Below, one piece after another: positions 6,397-7,693 of a stretch of DNA of 7,693 bases. Under the pieces are notes generated by a model. That model worked only from the letters and a program-made list of their open reading frames with translations. It had not been told where the DNA came from and did no database searches. Every line of letters starts with the position of its first letter. Position 1 is the stretch's first letter. Location of the stretch: NCBI GenBank assembly GCA_003447545.1, contig DLYX01000086.1:1-7693 (forward strand). Direction: 5' to 3'. A program made the translations under genes and the position numbers. The stretch comes from Deltaproteobacteria bacterium (GTDB lineage: Bacteria; Desulfobacterota; Binatia; UBA12015).

Positions 6397-7693
6397 CGAA
6401 AATCTGCGACACTTTTTTCAAGCGCTCGCCGTTGCTCGGATGTGATCGTATAGACCAGCGCCGAGCCTTCGCGGTTGATCACCTCCGCTTCGCCGAATGA
6501 GGCGATGAGGAAACGGGCGAGCGTCTCACCATCTTTCCCCGAAAAAGTGACGACGATGTCCGGCTGATCCAGTCCGAAGTGCTCGGCGCCGCCAGCCGTG
6601 CTTAAAGTTTGTGCTCCGGCCAGAGCGAGCGTCATGGCGAGGTAGCTCTCCACGCGAATGGTCTCTGCGCGCGCTTTATTGGCCAGCCATTGGTCGCCAC
6701 GACGCTCGAGCAGGATGTCGGGTTCGGAGCGCTGGCTCAGCGTGAGCTTCTCGATATCGACTGGCGACAAACGGATCAGTGATTTGTCACGGATTGTCTC
6801 CGGGGTGAGGTCGATTGCCGCCACTTCGGACCTTGGCACCGAGTAGAGAGTGGGGAATTGGTCCGTTCGTATCCATATCTCATCATCGCCGGCGCGCAGG
6901 TTTGGACCCCCGACCCAGATACGGTGCGTTCGCCCCGCGCTCTTCCATACGATCTCGAGAGGGGCCGGGGCGAATCCGTAGGCGGCGAGGTCTGCCGCGG
7001 CGGGTTCATCGAAAAAGCTTTTGGCTTCAAGGCCACGGACCGCCCTGATCCAGAGCTTCACGGAGGAGGTGCTCGCTTTTGCGCTATATGGCTTCAGCAT
7101 CTGCCAGTCCTGCCCTGTCGCGCGCAGCACGATCTCCGGGAGACCGGTGCGACGTAGCTGGATTGCGGTCGGGTCGAGTGCCTCGGTGAAGACCTGTCGA
7201 CGACGTAGGTCCTCGAAGCCTCGGTTGGCGGCGAAGGGAATATCGCTCGAGGCGACGAGCGTTTTGGAGCCATCGCCGCGCTGCAGATAAGCGCGCTCTC
7301 CGAGTGGCGTTTTCCGGCCCAGGCGAATGGAGGCGAGTTCCTGGTGGATCGTAGCCAATCGAAGGGTTGCCAGCGGTGGGTCCAGCCCGAAGGCGGCCTC
7401 GTTCTCGTCCGCCAGTTCGATCGGGCGTAACTCACCCGGGTTCGCGAGGGTTTCAAGCAGCACCTCGACTCGTGCCGTATCCGCGAATGCGTCGATCGGT
7501 TCGACGATTTTCCAGATAGATGCCTCCTTGCGCAAAAGAAGGGACTCCCCCGGTCTTTCGATGCGGATGGAGGTCACGGCGCTTGGAGGGACCTGCAGCA
7601 ATGTGTCGGTTCCGGAAACAGCGATGTCGCGTTGGTCCAGGATCAGGGCGAGGCCGACCAGAAGAGTCGCCAGCGCCAGCAATCCTGTGGTTC
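6393..7693 (-). CDS. DUF4340 domain protein, 5' end cut by window edge
   Basis: At least 429 residues, with the reading frame still open at the window edge. A TTG at 7682 is the first possible in-window start, but it would begin inside the membrane segment, so the true start is probably just outside. The N-terminus is one hydrophobic helix (LLALATLLVGLALIL), then a large extracytoplasmic part. That part holds three related units, at about 34-130, 168-265 and 305-395 counted from the TTG: a strand pair with a Trp (IWKI, DWQM, QWLA), a helix, and an FGLDPP / YGFAPA / FGLDQP turn. This layout is that of DUF4340, whose genes are commonly found beside GldG/GldF-like ABC exporter subunits. Such partners would lie to the right, outside the window; this is inference. 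The molecular function is unknown. Confidence 0.8.
   Translation of the reverse strand, partial: TTGLLALATLLVGLALILDQRDIAVSGTDTLLQVPPSAVTSIRIERPGESLLLRKEASIWKIVEPIDAFADTARVEVLLETLANPGELRPIELADENEAAFGLDPPLATLRLATIHQELASIRLGRKTPLGERAYLQRGDGSKTLVASSDIPFAANRGFEDLRRRQVFTEALDPTAIQLRRTGLPEIVLRATGQDWQMLKPYSAKASTSSVKLWIRAVRGLEAKSFFDEPAAADLAAYGFAPAPLEIVWKSAGRTHRIWVGGPNLRAGDDEIWIRTDQFPTLYSVPRSEVAAIDLTPETIRDKSLIRLSPVDIEKLTLSQRSEPDILLERRGDQWLANKARAETIRVESYLAMTLALAGAQTLSTAGGAEHFGLDQPDIVVTFSGKDGETLARFLIASFGEAEVINREGSALVYTITSEQRRALEKSVADFR

Noticed and set aside
6383..6399. Hairpin TCGC-loop-GCGA over the hisC stop as a terminator
   Set aside because: A four-pair stem with a nine-base loop is too weak to support.

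Overview
This is a compact, GC-rich (roughly 60% by eye) bacterial chromosome segment that is almost entirely coding. It reads as a housekeeping region. I see no rRNA, tRNA, CRISPR array, insertion sequence, phage gene or attachment site. The organism is most likely a Gram-negative diderm: there is a periplasmic murein lytic transglycosylase, a lipobox-bearing cytochrome-like lipoprotein and an exported protein. The cobA-hemD fusion next to hemB, a CX4CH cytochrome-type lipoprotein and a DUF4340 protein would fit a deltaproteobacteria-like lineage (Myxococcota, Desulfobacterota, Binatota or similar). That placement is an inference from gene content and is low confidence.

Layout. Positions 16-2984 (+) form a tetrapyrrole operon: a bifunctional uroporphyrinogen-III methyltransferase/synthase (cobA-hemD), porphobilinogen synthase (hemB), and a VOC-superfamily metalloenzyme whose GTG start lies two bases after the hemB stop. 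Positions 2981-4002 (-) hold a two-gene unit: a haem-binding-type lipoprotein, then an exported protein I do not recognise. A 174-bp divergent intergenic region (4003-4176) separates it from a lytic transglycosylase lipoprotein candidate (4177-4947, +). A small solitary RelE/ParE-fold protein follows (4965-5231, -), then hisC (5338-6396, +). A DUF4340 protein (6393-7693, -) runs off the right edge.

How the genes fit together. HemB makes porphobilinogen. An HemC presumably encoded to the left of the window would make hydroxymethylbilane. The HemD half closes this to uroporphyrinogen III, and the CobA half methylates part of it to precorrin-2 for sirohaem or cobalamin. The other genes are a loose set: envelope proteins, one histidine-biosynthesis step, and a protein that usually accompanies an ABC exporter of the gliding-motility type.

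Both same-strand-to-opposite-strand convergent junctions (2981-2984 and 6393-6396) are built the same way, as a TTAG in which the two stop codons overlap. There is no room for a terminator at either. I did not find a clear new biological system. The items most worth a second look are the cytochrome-like lipoprotein with its unknown partner, the acidic solitary RelE-like protein, and the threefold internal repeat of the DUF4340 protein.
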